A DNA stretch of 6,438 nt, taken from contig SLHN01000215.1 in assembly GCA_007136145.1 (NCBI GenBank), positions 1-6,438 of the forward strand. The letters are read 5' to 3'. A program made the position numbers and the translations under genes. Within the stretch, counting starts at the first letter, position 1, and each line of letters opens with the position of its first letter. The notes below the pieces were generated by a model. It was not told the origin of the DNA, ran no database searches, and was given only the letters and a program-made list of their open reading frames with translations. Source of the DNA: Thioalkalivibrio sp. GTDB lineage: Bacteria > Pseudomonadota > Gammaproteobacteria > Ectothiorhodospirales > Ectothiorhodospiraceae. Shown here one piece after another: positions 5,791 through 6,438 of this stretch.

Positions 5791-6438
5791 ACGGGCGCGA
5801 GACCGTGCTGGCAGCCATCCGCCGGGGGCTCGGACGCGGTCCGCTGGGAGACGATGTACGGCGGGCGCTGGACGCGCGCAACGGCGCGACCGACAGCCCT
5901 CCATTACTCCCGGCGCTGCCGAAGGGATCCCTGTCACAGGTGTTCCGCGCTGGGCTGGAAAAAGTTTCCGGAACGATGAGCGAGATCACGGCATTGGCCG
6001 AAGTGCCCGGAGCCGTGGCCGGCTACCTCTCCGGACATGGTCTTGCTCACGAGGCAGTGGTCGCTCCCTCGCTGGAATCGCTGGATTGGACCGCGGCAGG
6101 TATTCAGGCTGGTTTCGGTCCGACGCGGGGCAAGGATCTCGCCGGTGTCAGCCTGGCATGGCGTGGTGTGGCGGAGAACGGAAGCCTGGTCCTGCTGTCC
6201 GGACCCGAGAGCCCGACATCACTGAACTTCCTCCCCGACCACCACATCGTGGTGCTGCATACCGAGGATCTCGTGCCACACCTGGAGCTGGTGTGGGCCG
6301 CGTTGCGAGAGCGGGGTGACCAGGGCTGGCCACGGACCGTGAACGTGATCACCGGGCCATCGCGAACCGCCGACATCGAGTTGACGATCCAGCTCGGTGC
6401 CCATGGCCCGCGTAGCCTGCACGTGCTGCTGGTGGATT
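5787..6438 (+). CDS. lutC: Lactate utilisation protein LutC (LldG, LUD domain), cut by the right edge
   Basis: The GTG at 5787 overlaps the lutB stop (GTGA) and opens a frame that remains open to the window end, giving 217 residues. It begins MNGRETVLAAIRRGLGR, typical of LutC N-termini. The LUD (DUF162) signatures are present: GVSLAWRGVAENGSLVLLS (120-138), then SPTSLNFLPDHHIVVL (142-157), GPSRTADIELTIQLGAHGPR (190-209) and LHVLLVD at the edge. LutC proteins are usually about 220-240 residues and these last motifs lie very near their C-terminus, so only a few codons should be missing. It is the third component of the lactate oxidation system and has no cysteine cluster, as expected. The tight overlap with lutB indicates co-transcription and translational coupling. 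Confidence 0.95.
   Translation, partial: MNGRETVLAAIRRGLGRGPLGDDVRRALDARNGATDSPPLLPALPKGSLSQVFRAGLEKVSGTMSEITALAEVPGAVAGYLSGHGLAHEAVVAPSLESLDWTAAGIQAGFGPTRGKDLAGVSLAWRGVAENGSLVLLSGPESPTSLNFLPDHHIVVLHTEDLVPHLELVWAALRERGDQGWPRTVNVITGPSRTADIELTIQLGAHGPRSLHVLLVD

Noticed and set aside
4276..5937. A 553-codon open frame on the minus strand opposite lutB
   Set aside because: It is the antisense shadow of lutB in GC-rich DNA; lutB has clear family motifs over the same span, and the antisense product is rich in Arg, Ala and Pro without recognisable domains.

Overview
The window is GC-rich chromosomal DNA, probably from a gammaproteobacterium, possibly a sulfur-oxidising or Ectothiorhodospiraceae/Chromatiales-like lineage. 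The hints are a secreted subtilase with an ICDxGEACGAYP-type C-terminal motif, a DUF3293 protein and a proteobacterial-type lutABC (lldEFG) operon. The lineage is inferred from family impressions, not from a database search.

Layout. Positions 1-1303 (+) hold the 3' part of a subtilisin-like (S8) protease gene whose start lies left of the window. Positions 1304-1844 have no convincing large gene but contain RNA-like structure: a 60-nt hairpin at 1641-1700 followed by smaller hairpins. These lie upstream of a 90-aa conserved-looking small protein with a basic tail (1845-2117, +). A DUF3293 protein (2362-2796, +) converges, 7 bases away, on a minus-strand unknown gene (2804-3202). Positions 3203-3553 form a divergent intergenic region that should carry the promoter of the next operon.

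From 3554 to the right edge lies a tightly packed operon, lutA-lutB-lutC. lutA ends in TGATG, overlapping the lutB start, and lutB ends in GTGA, overlapping the lutC start. Together the three products are expected to form the iron-sulfur L-lactate oxidation system: LutA with CCG-type Fe-S ligands, LutB with a LUD domain plus ferredoxin-like clusters, and LutC with a LUD domain. lutC runs off the window, but its near-C-terminal GPSRTADIE and LGAHGPR motifs are present, so only a few codons are missing.

I see no tRNA, rRNA, CRISPR array, complete insertion sequence or defence system. The item most worth a second look is the wobble-rich 60-nt hairpin and its downstream hairpin cluster before the 90-aa gene. 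Next are the degenerate second Fe-S motif of LutB and the unexplained interval before lutA.
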